Source: Trichoplusia ni
Lineage: Eukaryota > Arthropoda > Insecta > Lepidoptera > Noctuidae
DNA: 64,000 bases
Direction of reading: 5' to 3'
Assembly (NCBI RefSeq): GCF_003590095.1
Contig: NC_039478.1
Coordinates: 9,982,001 to 10,046,000, forward strand
Shown here: positions 44,401 to 52,795 of the stretch, piece by piece
How positions within the stretch are numbered: position 1 is the stretch's first letter
Layout of the letters: each line of letters begins with the position of its first letter
Position numbers and translations under genes: made by a program
The notes under the pieces: model-generated
Databases searched by the model: none
Told to the model about the DNA's origin: nothing
Seen by the model: the letters and a program-made list of their open reading frames with translations, nothing else

Positions 44401-47301
44401 TCGGGCACCCCCGATAAATACGTGTGAGTAAACCGTTACATGATTTAATAATGAATCAGTCTCACGATAGTTATTATAAAAATAAATCATCATCATTCCC
44501 CTGCCCTTATCCCAATTATTTAATTTGGGGTCGGCGCAACATGTCATCTTCTTCCATACCTTCCTATCGGCCGTCATCTCACAAGAAACACACTTTACAG
44601 CCATATCGTCTTTCACACAATCCATCCATCGTTTCTTTGGTGGTCCTCTTCCCCTATATCCATCCACATCCATGCTTAACGCCTTTCTTACCACATGATT
44701 TTCATTCCTCCGCATAACATGCCCATATATATATATATATAAAAATAAATATTGAGTGTTATTTTGGCGCTACTTGATTGCTGGAAAAGAATGTCTAGGA
44801 CTAGAATTCTGGCAAAGTAAGCTTGACCAGACCTGGCATAATGAGAAGATTGTATGACAAAGAAGAAGGGAATAGTTTTTGCTCTACCAAATAGTATGGA
44901 GGATTTGCAACTCAAAAGGCAAAATAGTTTTATCTTGATATCCGCTAAATATGGCAAAATACTTGCAAATAATACTTATTAGTTTTTTTTGTTATTTTAG
45001 TAAAATAATTTGTAGTAGGTATCAAGACTTCGGGGATTAAATTCCAAAAAAATAATTTTATTTCATAAATTAATTGTTAATTTCAGACGAACAAGAAAAA
45101 GACATCTAAATTACCGAAAATTTCTTTCCTGCAAAGATGTATGATACGAAGTTCCATAGCTAAAGGACGTATGTATTAAAAATATTGTTATTATTGAAAA
45201 AGTATTTTTTCTATTTGTTATGTTTTAGTGTATGTTTTAGTTTAAGCTTCAAAAGATGTTTTATTTCAAAATCCACACAGATTATTAGGTATATAATGGG
45301 TCAAAATGGGCAAGCTTAGGTACCTTTTTTCATGTAGAAGAGAATTGCCCGCGGGTTGCCAATTCTAGATTCCAATATATCGAATCAAAGATTCCTCAAG
45401 ATTTTTACATTGAAAGGTTGGATGTGGTGCCCTGAAATAATTATAGTCATTAGTACTTTCCTGCATTAGATTCGAACCAGCCCATACAACAAGTTAATAG
45501 AACCAGAAGGTCATTAAAAACTAAGTAATTTCTCTTAAAATATATTCCAGCAATCACCAAGGGCTCCATCATCAACATGTCTCCCTTCACCAACAAGGTA
45601 GTGACAGTTATCATCGCTGGAAGACATATTATCGAAGCTCTGCAAAAATCCGTCAAGAATCCATGGAGAACTCGACCTTATGCTAGTGGCTATACACCAC
45701 ATTTTTCTGGTAAGATTTTGGTTAAATATTTTTTATTTCAATATGCATTAAGTCATATTTTTTTACATTTTCATAGAAAACAATGAAGCTCTTTCAGACT
45801 AATTACTCTGATCAGCTGATGATAGATTTTCGTGATAATTATATTTAGGGCCCAATATGTATAATTTGAACTGTGTTAGTTAGTTAATGTAATGTGTTCA
45901 CACTAATAGATACAAACCTTAACTGGGAAAACATGGGCCGAAATAATTAAAAAAAACGAGTTAGACGATATTCTTCAAATCCCTTTCTTCCTTTATACTA
46001 TGTACTTAAGGTATTCATATCACTTAACTCCTAAAAAGCTGGACCGATTTATATGTTTTATTACGCTCTGGATAGTATGATCATCTGGATGTAAATCTTG
46101 CTCTACATTTTCAGGTATCCGAGTAAAACTAAACACAACTAAGGCTGAAGTCCTTGACATATCAGTTAAAGTCGATGATGAATTCTTACCCTTCGATCTG
46201 GACCAGGAGTATGAAGTGACGACCCTGGACTTCCTAACAAGAGGAGGCAATGGATTCAAGGTAAAAATTAAGGAATATGGCAAGATACTAAAATTCGACT
46301 GCACGAATAGTCGAGTGTTTGAGGTAACCTGGCAAAAGTCAGTGAGCACGACGTCGTGGGTTCGGTTTCCACGGGCGCTTCACCTAAGTTTGGGTGTCTT
46401 TGTGCATGTGACTTGACTGTTTCTTGAACACTGATTGACTTGAATGTTTGTGAAAACACCCGAGACTTGGGTGCGTTTAAAAAAATGTTGCAAACTGTTT
46501 AGGTACGGTTTAGTCACGCGCATTTTTCCGAAGTCGGATTTTGTGCGTACAAGTTTAAATCACGAAAGCAATTGCTAAAAGCATGCTCTGAGTAACAAAA
46601 TTCGATTTACACAAAGGGCAGTGTTGTCAGTGATATACAGGAATTGGAAGTCGTAGTACTGGAACAAGCATTTATGGATCAAACACGCAGCACTTTGTTA
46701 TAGTTCGGTGAATCAGACAAAGCTTTCGTTTAGGCTGACATCAGGATTCAAAGAATAAAAGCCGTCAAGTGCAAATCGGATCTTCAACACTGCAGGTTCC
46801 ATACAAATTAGCTAAAGAAAAAAATTACATTTGTCGTATATGGTCAAAAAGCTACTCAATTTAAGTGCCTGATAGGCACTTAAATTCTATCAAACCTATA
46901 ACCGTTATTTATAACATTAAAACTGTCTCGCAAAGCTATAAAAAATTATATATATACTGTCAGGTCACACTCACAGTCAAACAAACAGACACAAGTTTAG
47001 ATGGACAGACAGCGTAGTCTTAATAATAGTTCTCTGATTTTACCTTTAACTAAGGAATACATCGTGGGCCTGGCGACCTATCCCATTTGGAAAACTCTAC
47101 TAACAAAAAATATACATACATACTTTATTGTTTATCGCTAGTCGAAAATCCTAAAACTGCTTTTCTTATTCACAGATGTTCAAAGAATTCGGTCGGGATC
47201 TTACAGTTATAGGCAAAGACGCCGACGCCTTAGAAGACTACGTGAGGTCAGCTTCGCCTATCACACCGACTCTAGATAAAAGACTTATTCTAGTTAGCTG
47301 A
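29319..47301 (+). CDS. Gene B: secreted 5'-nucleotidase/apyrase-family paralogue, 11 exons
   Basis: Coding exons: 29319-29437, 36003-36225, 37818-38015, 38646-38779, 41681-41831, 43569-43695, 43993-44150, 45087-45168, 45551-45709, 46115-46260, 47176-47301 (540 residues). Residues 1-18 form a signal peptide. Metal ligands are complete: HYNDFH (D36, H38), NAGD (D86), GNHE (N118, H119), LSHCG (H218), GGHTHS (H242, H244). In the C-terminal domain the cysteine pair (352, 357), R391, F410 and F490 are kept, but S353, Q386 and N496 stand where CD73 has R354, N390 and D506; the last turns GGDGF into GGNGF. Sequons include NDT, NVT, NLT, NRS and NTT. There is no GPI tail, so I infer secretion. All intron positions and phases equal gene A, so the two arose by tandem duplication. 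The C-terminal domain has diverged more than in gene A. Nucleotide hydrolysis is plausible but not assured. Confidence 0.9.
29853..30101 (+). repeat. Interspersed repeat family E
   Basis: GTAAAATGGCTTCGCTGTCTG, TATCTCATGATCCGTGAAAG, TAGACAGTTGAAATTTACAT and an end GACTCTCACTTGACCAGTTT. Confidence 0.65.
30805..30988 (-). repeat. tRNA-derived SINE, family 1
   Basis: Reversed: CCCGCATTTAGGATTTTAAT, GTCGCGGGAGGTTCTACAAA, ACAAATGCTTGTCTTACGCG, GGGATCGAACCCGC and GGCGTGGTGGC. Confidence 0.75.
31112..31430 (-). mobile_element. Helitron-like element, reverse
   Basis: Starts ACTAGCTGTTGCCCGCGACA, CAATCCGCGTGG; has GTTCAGTAGTTTTGGCGTGA and GGGACAGACAGACAGATATA; ends TTAATATTAGTAGGATGA. Confidence 0.7.
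31560..31630 (-). repeat. tRNA-like sequence, probably a SINE head
   Basis: The reverse strand reads GGGTAGCTTAGTCGGTAAAG (box A) and GCAGGTTTGAGTCTAAG (box B). The acceptor stem does not pair, so I do not call a functional tRNA. Confidence 0.35.
32374..32650 (+). mobile_element. 3' end of a non-LTR retrotransposon with 63-codon frame
   Basis: An open frame from at least 32374 to the TAA at 32560-32562 reads KTLFKDLAKRLVDTSRDPKA onward to AASLLGTLPAASDADEFIDA. This resembles the C-terminal tail of lepidopteran LINE reverse transcriptases (LAxRL, AxQRxNAASLLG). A 3' untranslated tail with AATAAA at 32609-32614 follows. 5'-truncated, in gene B intron 1. Confidence 0.55.
32942..33213 (+). mobile_element. 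Helitron-like element (TC..CTAG)
   Basis: ATCTATACTAATATATAAAG, CTGAAGAGTTTGTTTGTTTG, GCGCTAATCTCAGGAACTAC and the end GCAACAGCTAGT. A TATATATATGTATATA run lies inside. Confidence 0.8.
33805..33890 (-). repeat. Short inverted-repeat element, copy 3
   Basis: GTCGTAGAAGAGAGATGCGG and GCTCTGTCACGCTCCCACAA, reverse of the copy at 3641. Confidence 0.5.
34020..34170 (+). repeat. tRNA-derived SINE, family 1, head lost
   Basis: GGTTCGATCTGCGCGTAGG, GGTCCACGAATGATTGTCCT, TTTGTGCATGTGACTTGAGT and CCCTCCGCGCTACAAGGAAT. Confidence 0.7.
34460..34735 (+). repeat. Interspersed repeat family E
   Basis: GGGTTCCTTACCCCAACGGG, TAAAAACGGAATCCTATTG, CAGTTGAAATTTTCACAGAT and GCCGCCGAAACAACAAAAG. Confidence 0.75.
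35190..35442 (-). mobile_element. Helitron-like element, subfamily 2, reverse
   Basis: Starts ACTAGCTGTCCCGGCGAACT and ends CGGGAATTTTATATATTAGA. A 20-base inverted repeat around TATATGCCTATA (35333-35372: GATTTTTACCAAATTTTATA / TATAAAATTTGGTAAAAATC) lies inside. Confidence 0.75.
35455..35548 (-). repeat. tRNA-derived SINE, family 3, fragment
   Basis: AGAAGAAATGATCGTTCTCA, TTTGTCCTGAGTGGCAATCG, AACCCACGGCCC. Confidence 0.55.
35602..35956 (+). repeat. Interspersed repeat family C, best copy
   Basis: CGGCCTAGCCTTTTCCCAAC to GCTTAGCCACGAGCTCCTC, all blocks present. It ends 46 bases before gene B exon 2. Confidence 0.8.
36003..36225 (+). CDS. Gene B exon 2
   Basis: Acceptor TTCATTTTCAG, donor GTAAGT. 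AG|A makes R40, then FEETSV, the CxxxxxxC loop, GGFARLY and NAGDTFQGTYWYTLLKW. Confidence 0.92.
36352..36555 (+). mobile_element. Helitron-like element, subfamily 1, 3' end altered
   Basis: CTACAATTACAAATGCGAAA, ATGTTTGTTCCTCTTTTACG, CGGATTTAGACGGAACTTAG and GGCGGGCCTGCGGGCAACA; CTAG lost. Confidence 0.5.
36570..36712 (-). repeat. tRNA-derived SINE, family 3, decayed
   Basis: TTCCTCATCACACAATCATT, ACTGGGAATCGAAACCACGA, CCTCTGATAATA and CCACTAACTTATAGACCAAC. Confidence 0.5.
37604..37780 (+). mobile_element. Helitron-like element, subfamily 2, decayed
   Basis: CTTCTAGTATATTAAATTTTC start, TTGACCGATTCACATGATTT, and an end GTGTGCCAGGTAAGCTAGT. Confidence 0.45.
37818..38015 (+). CDS. Gene B exon 3 (GNHE motif)
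   Basis: Acceptor GGTTTCAG, donor GTTAGA (weaker than gene A). ALGNHEFDDG to GLITKNTE. Confidence 0.9.
38322..38372 (-). repeat. SINE family 1 fragment
   Basis: AGACACCCCAGACTTAGAAC, AAGCATTCATGGGTCACA matches the middle of the family, reversed. Confidence 0.45.
38393..38619 (-). repeat. tRNA-derived SINE, family 2, next to a splice acceptor
   Basis: TGCGGACAACATCACATACA to CTCGACCACGGAGGAAGTC: a reversed full-length copy, close to that at 20851. It ends 26 bases before gene B exon 4. Confidence 0.85.
38646..38779 (+). CDS. Gene B exon 4 (LSHCG motif)
   Basis: Acceptor CTTTTCTAG, donor GTAAGT at 38780. VLSNADGVKF to IVLSHCGLDDD. A SINE ends only 26 bases before the exon. Confidence 0.9.
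39429..39625 (-). mobile_element. Helitron-like element, subfamily 2, reverse
   Basis: AACTAGCTGTCCCAGCAAAG start, TTTCATAAGAATCGGTCGAA and an end CACCGGAATTTTATATATTAGA (split: CACCGGAATT / TTATATATTAGA). Confidence 0.7.
39950..40116 (-). mobile_element. Helitron-like element, reverse, shortened
   Basis: ACTAGCTGATGCCCCCGACT, ACGTCCACGTGGTTAGAAGA, AACCAGTAGTTCCCGAGATT and an end TATTAGTATAGAT. Confidence 0.7.
40605..40775. mobile_element. Fold-back/MITE family F
   Basis: Arms TTATGCAACGTACTCACGCG / GTGAGTAAACCGTTGCAT and ACCCGACTAGTTTTGGACCC / CGAAACTAGTCGGGC flank a core with AATCATGAGCTGACGCGGC. The whole can fold on itself. Confidence 0.7.
41143..41533. mobile_element. 391-bp MITE with about 52-bp inverted repeats
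   Basis: The left end CACGGTGATTTTTTAGTCGT, CTTACAAAAGGAGCCCAGTT is matched in reverse at the right end with only a few changes (for example GAG/GCT and one terminal base). TATA lies at both edges and may be the target duplication. The core has a GC-rich stretch (GCCGCCGCCCGCGCCGC). Confidence 0.8.
41681..41831 (+). CDS. Gene B exon 5 (GGHTHS motif)
   Basis: Acceptor TTTATTTCAG, donor GTATTA. AT|G restores M225; then VGENIDVIIGGHTHSLLYNGEAPS. Confidence 0.92.
41915..42005 (+). repeat. tRNA-like SINE head, separate family
   Basis: ATGATAGCCTAGTGATAAAAC (box A) and CTCGAGTTCGATCCCAAGGC (box B), followed by ATGTGTGCCTTTGTCGAGCG. It differs from families 1-3. Confidence 0.45.
42095..42205 (-). 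repeat. SINE family 1, 3' half
   Basis: AATTTAGTCCTTGCATCGCG, AACATTCAAGTCACATGTAC, AAAGACACTCGGTCAGGACA, AGCATTTGTGGACGACACAA. Confidence 0.6.
43569..43695 (+). CDS. Gene B exon 6
   Basis: Acceptor CTTTTTAG, donor GTAAGT. VLVVTASAYSKYLGNLTVYFD, closing the metal domain. Confidence 0.9.
43810..43920 (-). mobile_element. Helitron-like remnant
   Basis: TGTACAAAGTTTCACGACGA, TCGGTTAAGTAGG and TTTATAATATCAGTAGATG are in the reversed order of subfamily 1. It nearly fills intron 6, close to exon 7. Confidence 0.45.
43993..44150 (+). CDS. Gene B exon 7
   Basis: Acceptor TTTTTGCAG, donor GTAAGT. Linker helix and NDCSSKECALGNLFADAFLHA; serine stands where CD73 has R354. Confidence 0.9.
44268..44482. 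mobile_element. Fold-back/MITE family F with long stem
   Basis: Outer arms GTTACGGTTTACTTACGCG / CGTGTGAGTAAACCGTTAC; central hairpin at 44314-44362 has 22-base arms with one mismatch and a 5-base loop. CTCCGGTTGGGTCCGAAACT is shared with the other copies. Confidence 0.8.
44488..44722 (-). mobile_element. LINE reverse-transcriptase C-terminal fragment
   Basis: The reverse-strand frame reads RRNENHVVRKALSMDVDGYR, then GRGPPKKRWMDCVKDDMAVK and ends near NNWDKGRG. This is the well-known C-terminal tail of lepidopteran RTE-like LINE polyproteins (GRxxKRWxDxVxxD). 5'-truncated in gene B intron 7, on the opposite strand, next to an (AT)n run at 44727-44742. Confidence 0.75.
45087..45168 (+). CDS. 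Gene B exon 8
   Basis: Acceptor AATTTCAG, donor GTATGT. TSKLPKISFLQRCMIRSSIAKG: the I-R is kept, the usual N and glycines are not. Length 82, as in gene A. Confidence 0.85.
45551..45709 (+). CDS. Gene B exon 9
   Basis: Acceptor ATATTCCAG, donor GTAAGA. PITKGSIINMSPFTNKV onward; only about 14 of 52 residues match gene A exon 9 by my count. Confidence 0.87.
46115..46260 (+). CDS. Gene B exon 10 (GGNGF)
   Basis: Acceptor CATTTTCAG, donor GTAAAA. GIRVKLNTTKAEV to LDFLTRGGNGFK; D to N in the family GGDGF motif. Three codons shorter than gene A. Confidence 0.9.
46295..46475 (+). repeat. tRNA-derived SINE, family 1, diverged
   Basis: TCGAGTGTTTGAGGTAACCT, GACGTCGTGGGTTCGGTTTC, GTCTTTGTGCATGTGACTTG and GACTTGAATGTTTGTGAAAA. 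It begins 35 bases after gene B exon 10. Confidence 0.65.
46660..47040 (-). repeat. Mixed repeat remnants in gene B intron 10
   Basis: ACTGGAACAAGCATTTATGG (SINE family 1) then CGTCAAGTGCAAATCGG, CAGGTCACACTCACAGTCAA and GACAGACAGCGTAGTC, which look like a decayed family E or related repeat. Confidence 0.35.
47176..47301 (+). CDS. Gene B last exon
   Basis: Acceptor TATTCACAG. MFKEFGRDLTVIGKDADAL to RLILVS, TGA at 47299-47301. Confidence 0.92.
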   Translation: MFKEFGRDLTVIGKDADALEDYVRSASPITPTLDKRLILVS

Positions 47302-47326
47302 CAATTTAACATATACACTTAGTACA

Positions 47327-47332
47327 AATAAA
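47327..47332 (+). terminator. Poly(A) signal of gene B
   Basis: AATAAA 26 bases after the stop codon, followed by an AT-rich stretch. Confidence 0.7.
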
Positions 47333-47704
47333 TTTAATTTATAAATTATAAAGCGTTGTTTTATTTGTGTACTTGGTGATTATTTGGCAAAAGAAAAACT
47401 TTAAGAATTTTTGTATAACATTATAACCTATTTAACTGTAAAAGTGATACTTTATAAATAACACCTTCCATTTTAGAAATGTCACCTGTCGAAATGTCGA
47501 AAAACCCCAGAGAAACCTGCAAGAGAGCATTCCTCCATTAAGCATAAGTAACAAGACCCTGATATTTCGATAATGACGACTCTACAACTTTCCCACAAAT
47601 CCGTTATTTCTCATCTAATCCGAAACTGGGCAAAGCATGTAATATGACTACTAGACAACTGATAAAAGTACATAAACTTTTCTAAATACAAACATCATAA
47701 ATAT

Positions 47705-47835
47705 AAACTACCTACATCTAGATATAGAATGAATAATCGTGTTCATCACATATAAAAAATATCCTGGGTGGGAATCGAAACCAAGACCCCCGGTATACCC
47801 GTCAAGGCCACTAACAATTAGATCATCAGGCAAGT
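47705..47835 (-). repeat. tRNA-derived SINE, family 3
   Basis: AATAATCGTGTTCATCACAT, ATCCTGGGTGGGAATCGAAA, CCAAGACCCCCGGTATACCC, CACTAACAATTAGATCATC. Confidence 0.65.
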
Positions 47836-48006
47836 TCTAATGATCATCACAAACAATGATATTAAAGATGAGAATCACTTCAATCCAAGAAACATCAAAG
47901 ATCACAAGACTGCTGACCAACAAATCGCAAACTCAGCCATTGTTATCACTTAAGAATTGTTTTTAAAGAACGTTTCCACTATGTGTAACAAAACTGGAGC
48001 ATCTCT

Positions 48007-48080
48007 GGAACGGGAACGGGAGTGTAAGAGTGACAGCATAATACACTTCATAGAGCGGCATCTTTCTTACACAACTGCAA
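48007..48080 (+). repeat. Short inverted-repeat element, copy 4
   Basis: GGAACGGGAGTGTAAGAGTG, ACAGCATAATACAC and GCGGCATCTTTCTTACACAA. Confidence 0.5.
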
Positions 48081-50334
48081 TGGTACAGAAGACTGTTTAA
48101 GATAAAGCAGGATAAGGTTTTAGGTATGTCTTGCAGAAAACTGTATCACAAAAGTGGGATTCTTTATCCTTCAAAAAATATCTTTGGATTATTAACTGTA
48201 TTAGCCGTACCCGTCACGTCGTCCACGTGGCATAATAAGTTAAGCTAAGTTAATCCTTACTGCTTGTAACGAAAGTGCCGTCAAGATTGGTTCCGATACT
48301 TCACCGGACAAACAGACAAATAGCCATACGATATAAAAAAAAACTATTTTGGTGTATGTACCATCTATATTCATACGCTTGCTGCTTATTACAATATTAC
48401 GAACAGACTCTCCAATTTTATTTATATGCATAGATATATAGATTTATGTAGACAGAACTGTATCAAATGCATGTTACTTTTAGTACTTTAATATTTTTCA
48501 AAACAAAAAGATTTCGCAGTGAAACAATACCTTAACTTCAAAATTCGCTGAACACAATTCCAATCGGATCTCATTGATTATCTAATTTATGATTCATTGA
48601 GTTGAAAACTTAAATAGTCTGTGATTCAGTACTTTTGTTGGTTTATTTGGTATTATGGGAATCGTTTCAGTTTTCACTTCATTTATCAGTCTTTTAATCT
48701 TCAAAATTATTACGAAACTGATTCCCTAAAAATTAGCATTTAATCCGCAATAATTGCATTAATATTGCTTTGCAAGACACGTAATAACTAGTCCAGTCTA
48801 CACAACCATTTAGTGACATTTTAAAATTAAAAAAAAAACACAAAACGCCAAACCAATTCGAAAATAGCATTTAAAAAATTGAACAAGCCATTTAAAGAAA
48901 ACGAATCGTTTGACCAATAGTATCTGTCAGTTAGACTCGGTAAGGCTGGTCCGTGAATAAATACCTGGTGTCGATAAAAAATGGCCGCCGTGCTAAGCCC
49001 AACGGACTTTTAGTGATCGTTTCAACTTTTGCACTTTTTTAGCTTGAACCACCGTTCCACTGAATGTTTTTTTACAGGCATTACGTATTGGCCTCAATTC
49101 TGGATTCGTCTGAATGTCTGCAATTTTTTGGTTGAGATGATAAGTTTTGTTCTACAAGAAAGATTGATATGAATGAGTATTTTTAACTCATAATTATGTG
49201 AAAGAAACACAGAGTTCACCACTAACACGATTCTATGTGATTTTTTTTCTACGTTAAAAATAGTAAGTAAAAGAAAAACGCCAAAAGAATATTAAAATAA
49301 ATAGAATTCCCTTTTCACTTCTTAAATCTAAATCAAAAAGTTTTCATTTCAAGTACCTAGTACCATTTCAGACTCTATCGAAACGTTAATATGACTATTT
49401 TTGCAAACTTATTGGATATGCATGATAGAATAAGGTTTGCAAGCTTAAATAAAATCAGATTGATTTAATGAGAAGAATCTAATTATGAAATCTGTCAATT
49501 ACAAGGACAGATGCGGTGACCACTGCGGAGACCAGTATAAATTGTAATTGCAGGATAATTTGCTAAGCATCCTCTTTCACTAGGTATGTTAAAACCAAAA
49601 TTTGGTCCGAGTTGTTGAAAAATAATAATGATCTCGAGTTACTAAATTTCAAGTACTAGTTCCCTTTGACCGAAAGGGGGGTTTGGCCATGATCTGGTTA
49701 GACCCACAGTAAAATAGTTAAAAATGCTTGCCGGACTCCCGACACACGGTTGTTTGCAAATAGGCTAATGATGAATAAATTAGTTGGGTGGCAAATTTAT
49801 GAATGTAACAACCGTTGCTTAACCTCGACCTTTATTTTGAGAATTTATGGATATTGCAGTGATTCATCATACGTGTTAAAATCAACTCTTAACCTATCAT
49901 AGTTTATGAGATACACCTTCGTTTTTCCCATTTGGTCATAAAACTCAGGCCAAAAAATCAAAAACTTTATATGAATCCACAGACCAAATTCTACCTGGAC
50001 ACCCGTTACCAACCCTTTACCTTAATCCTGAAAATCTAATCCTCTTTTAGTTGAAACAATTAATTTTAATATATGCTAATGAGTTCTTGGTGTTTTGGAA
50101 GCAATCAGGCGCGACTGTCGTGTTGACCACCTGGCTACAATTTTCAAATCCAGTAAGGTAAGAATTTGTTTTTGACACGGATCTTAGTTTTCTAGATGTG
50201 ATTAAGCATAACTTTTCATTGGACTTCATAGAAGAGGAGCTTCTTAATTCAGTCGCGTTTCGCTTCGGACTGGATGAAAAGATTTTGTTGATTCTGTTTT
50301 TAATCAACGCGAAATAGTTGTCATTTAGTTTTAG

Positions 50335-50460
50335 GTTTAACCGCGACCGCTCATGGTTATGGACTCCGCTTAGGTCCGAAACTAGACGGGCTATCCCGAT
50401 AAATACGTGTAAGTAAACTAATAATGAATCTGTCTCACGATAGTTACTATAAAAATACCA
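50335..50460. mobile_element. Fold-back/MITE family F, one arm
   Basis: ACCGCGACCGCTCATGGTTA, GGACTCCGCTTAGGTCCGAA, ACTAGACGGGCTATCCCGAT and AATACGTGTAAGTAAACTAA. Confidence 0.6.
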
Positions 50461-51644
50461 ATAAGTCATGCATACCAAGAATAACAGAAATTGCAAAATT
50501 GAAGCGGTTGCTGCAACCAAGAACGGTAGAGGAGGTTTATTACAAGCATACACTATGCTTCTAACATCACAAGACATTAATATCTTCAAATAAAAATCAC
50601 TGAGCTCAATTTGATAAAATAGATTTTTATTTTGCTTTCTCTTTCACAAAAGCAACACTAAACTTTTGAGCCGTTGGTACGACCGAAGACATTGATCACA
50701 TCTAGGGACTAACTATCTTTGTTTTAGAATTTTTATCACGAAACTTGGAACACTGCTATGGACAAGTTTCTGAGTTTCTATTGAACGCCGTCTTTGAGAA
50801 ACGTTTCGCAAACTTGTTTTAAGACAAATCTCTTATTATGCGGCACCTTTGTTTGTATTCGTTATGGTTTCTTGTTTAGAAATGTTGGCAGTAGCGAAAA
50901 TAAATAGACGGATTGTTTCTTTTATTACGATGCCAATATCAAATTATTATATGGGTAGAAAATATCCCCACTAATAATACGAAAAAGGAGAAGAAGTAGC
51001 AGTTTAATGAATGATGATGAACGCTTATTTTTTATTTTGTCCCTGAATCTTAAAAACGGTCAAATAACAGAGATTTAAACAAACCAGTGATTTCACTTCT
51101 GTGTACAATTATTACGTTATAAGCTCGTGCCGTAATTAGTAGATACGTCACAAAACACGTAGATGATTAAATTGTCTATCAACGACCTACCGAGTCGTTT
51201 TTTTCTACTGCCAAGGCCTTTGATAATCAAAAATGTAAAGCAACATACAAGTTCCTCAATCCTTATACCATAGCACTTTTGTGCCTACCCATGAGTTATT
51301 GCACTAAAAACGACTAAAACATACCCGGATCAGCTCGCTCGTCAAAAAATCATCACTCTCATACACTAACTTCAAATTAATCGGGATTCAACGAATACCC
51401 ACGGAAAATGGAACGCGAACTATTCCAAAATGGATGCCGAAAGCTCATAACAGGCATTTTTAATACTAGTGCCTGCACATTATTTGATAGCAATGCGTAG
51501 TAACAGCGTAATTTAAATTGTTGCTCGTAATATTAGCAGGGAGCAGTGTGTATTCAGGAAGCCTTGACTGCTAAACTGAAGCATGCATGTTTAATCATTA
51601 TTACGATTGTTAAACATTCTATAATATTTAAATTAAAAACAATT

Positions 51645-51765
51645 GAACGAGTAGCCGAGTAGTAAATGTGAATCCACCACGCGCGAAGTGTCGCGGGTTC
51701 GATCCCCACATAGGACTAGCATGTGTTTGATCCACGAATGCTTGTCATGAGTCTGGGTGTTTTTC
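51645..51765 (+). repeat. tRNA-derived SINE, family 1, 3' truncated
   Basis: ACGAGTAGCCGAGTAGTAAA head, CGAAGTGTCGCGGGTTCGAT, CCCCACATAGGACTAGCATG, TCCACGAATGCTTGTCATGA and TCTGGGTGTTTT. Confidence 0.75.
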
Positions 51766-52344
51766 ATTACTTTTAAACTACTTCAAAAAAGGAAGTGATT
51801 CTCAATAGTATGTACGTACACTACGTACCTAGTATATTATAGGATGTACCTACACCGAATTTGCCAAGATTTGTGGATCGACTTAGGTGGTTCATTTGGT
51901 CGATGCGAAAAAACGTATATTTTCTAAATTATCTTCAATAGCCTATTTATGTAAATTTTACATTCGATTGCAATTTAAGTACTCAAACATTCGGCATGGC
52001 CTAGCAAAACCCCATAGAAACAAACGCCCTCAATTTTTTTTTGCTACAGTAAAGTTCTTATGACTAAGACGGACACGTCATTCACCTCTACAATAGAGCC
52101 TGTATCTCAGATGCTTCGAGAAATAGTATTCGGCTTTCGGCCTTCAGCTCCAGTTATTGTGTGGCCACTTGACACTGGTATTCTGGAAGCGATTCACTGA
52201 GTTCATCCGAGCCAATTACGATGTGTAGTTGACTATTGCCTGGATATAGATGCAAGGCCAGTGATTCAATCGTTTGTGTATTGAATTTGTTTAGGTATTC
52301 TAGAATATTCAAGCGAATTTTAGAGTAGATTTTTGGTAACGTAA

Positions 52345-52520
52345 CAAAAGCGATAAAAATAGAATCCTGATAATGAAAGTCCGCATCCGTACGTCCGTGT
52401 TTTCGTTCGCTTCCACGTAAACCGTGACAGCTAGGCAGTATTTTTTACATAGATTTTGTATTTCTGTTGCCACTACGAGTATATTATTATCAACAAATAC
52501 TAGAAATTAAGCTCTTTTTT
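52345..52520 (+). repeat. Interspersed repeat family E, partial
   Basis: AATAGAATCCTGATAATGAA, AAACCGTGACAGCTAGGCAG, TTTTGTATTTCTGTTGCCAC and TCAACAAATACTAGAAAT. Confidence 0.6.
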
Positions 52521-52643
52521 CCTTATATGCCTCGTATTCATAGCTCTTAGATTCTCATTCGTTTAATGGCTGCAGGATGATCACTCAAAGACCTAATTAT
52601 TACAAGAAATCACAGTAAATAAAATTATCTGTCAAATTTATGA

Positions 52644-52795
52644 TACTAGCTAATTCGCTAGCCTAATGTCGGTTATAGCTGCAAAAAATAACCTCTCTTA
52701 ACGTAAATAAAGCCACCTAAGAATTACCTCCAAACCAGATTTCATCAAAATCGGTTCAGCTGTTTAAGTGTGAAGTGGTAACAAATTTAGTGCGA
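52644..52795 (-). mobile_element. Helitron-like remnant, reverse
   Basis: TACTAGCTAATTCGCTAGCC start and TTCATCAAAATCGGTTCAGC, TGTTTAAGTGTGAAG near the other end. Confidence 0.45.

Noticed and set aside
44284..44715. 143-codon reverse frame as a host gene
   Set aside because: The first half is a LINE reverse-transcriptase tail and the second half a fold-back repeat.
44727..44742. (AT)n run as a regulatory element
   Set aside because: A short microsatellite next to a LINE end; no further evidence.
50047..50589. Longest open frame of the window, 180 codons (-)
   Set aside because: It runs through a fold-back repeat arm and AT-rich spacer and shows no family features; by chance in repeat DNA.
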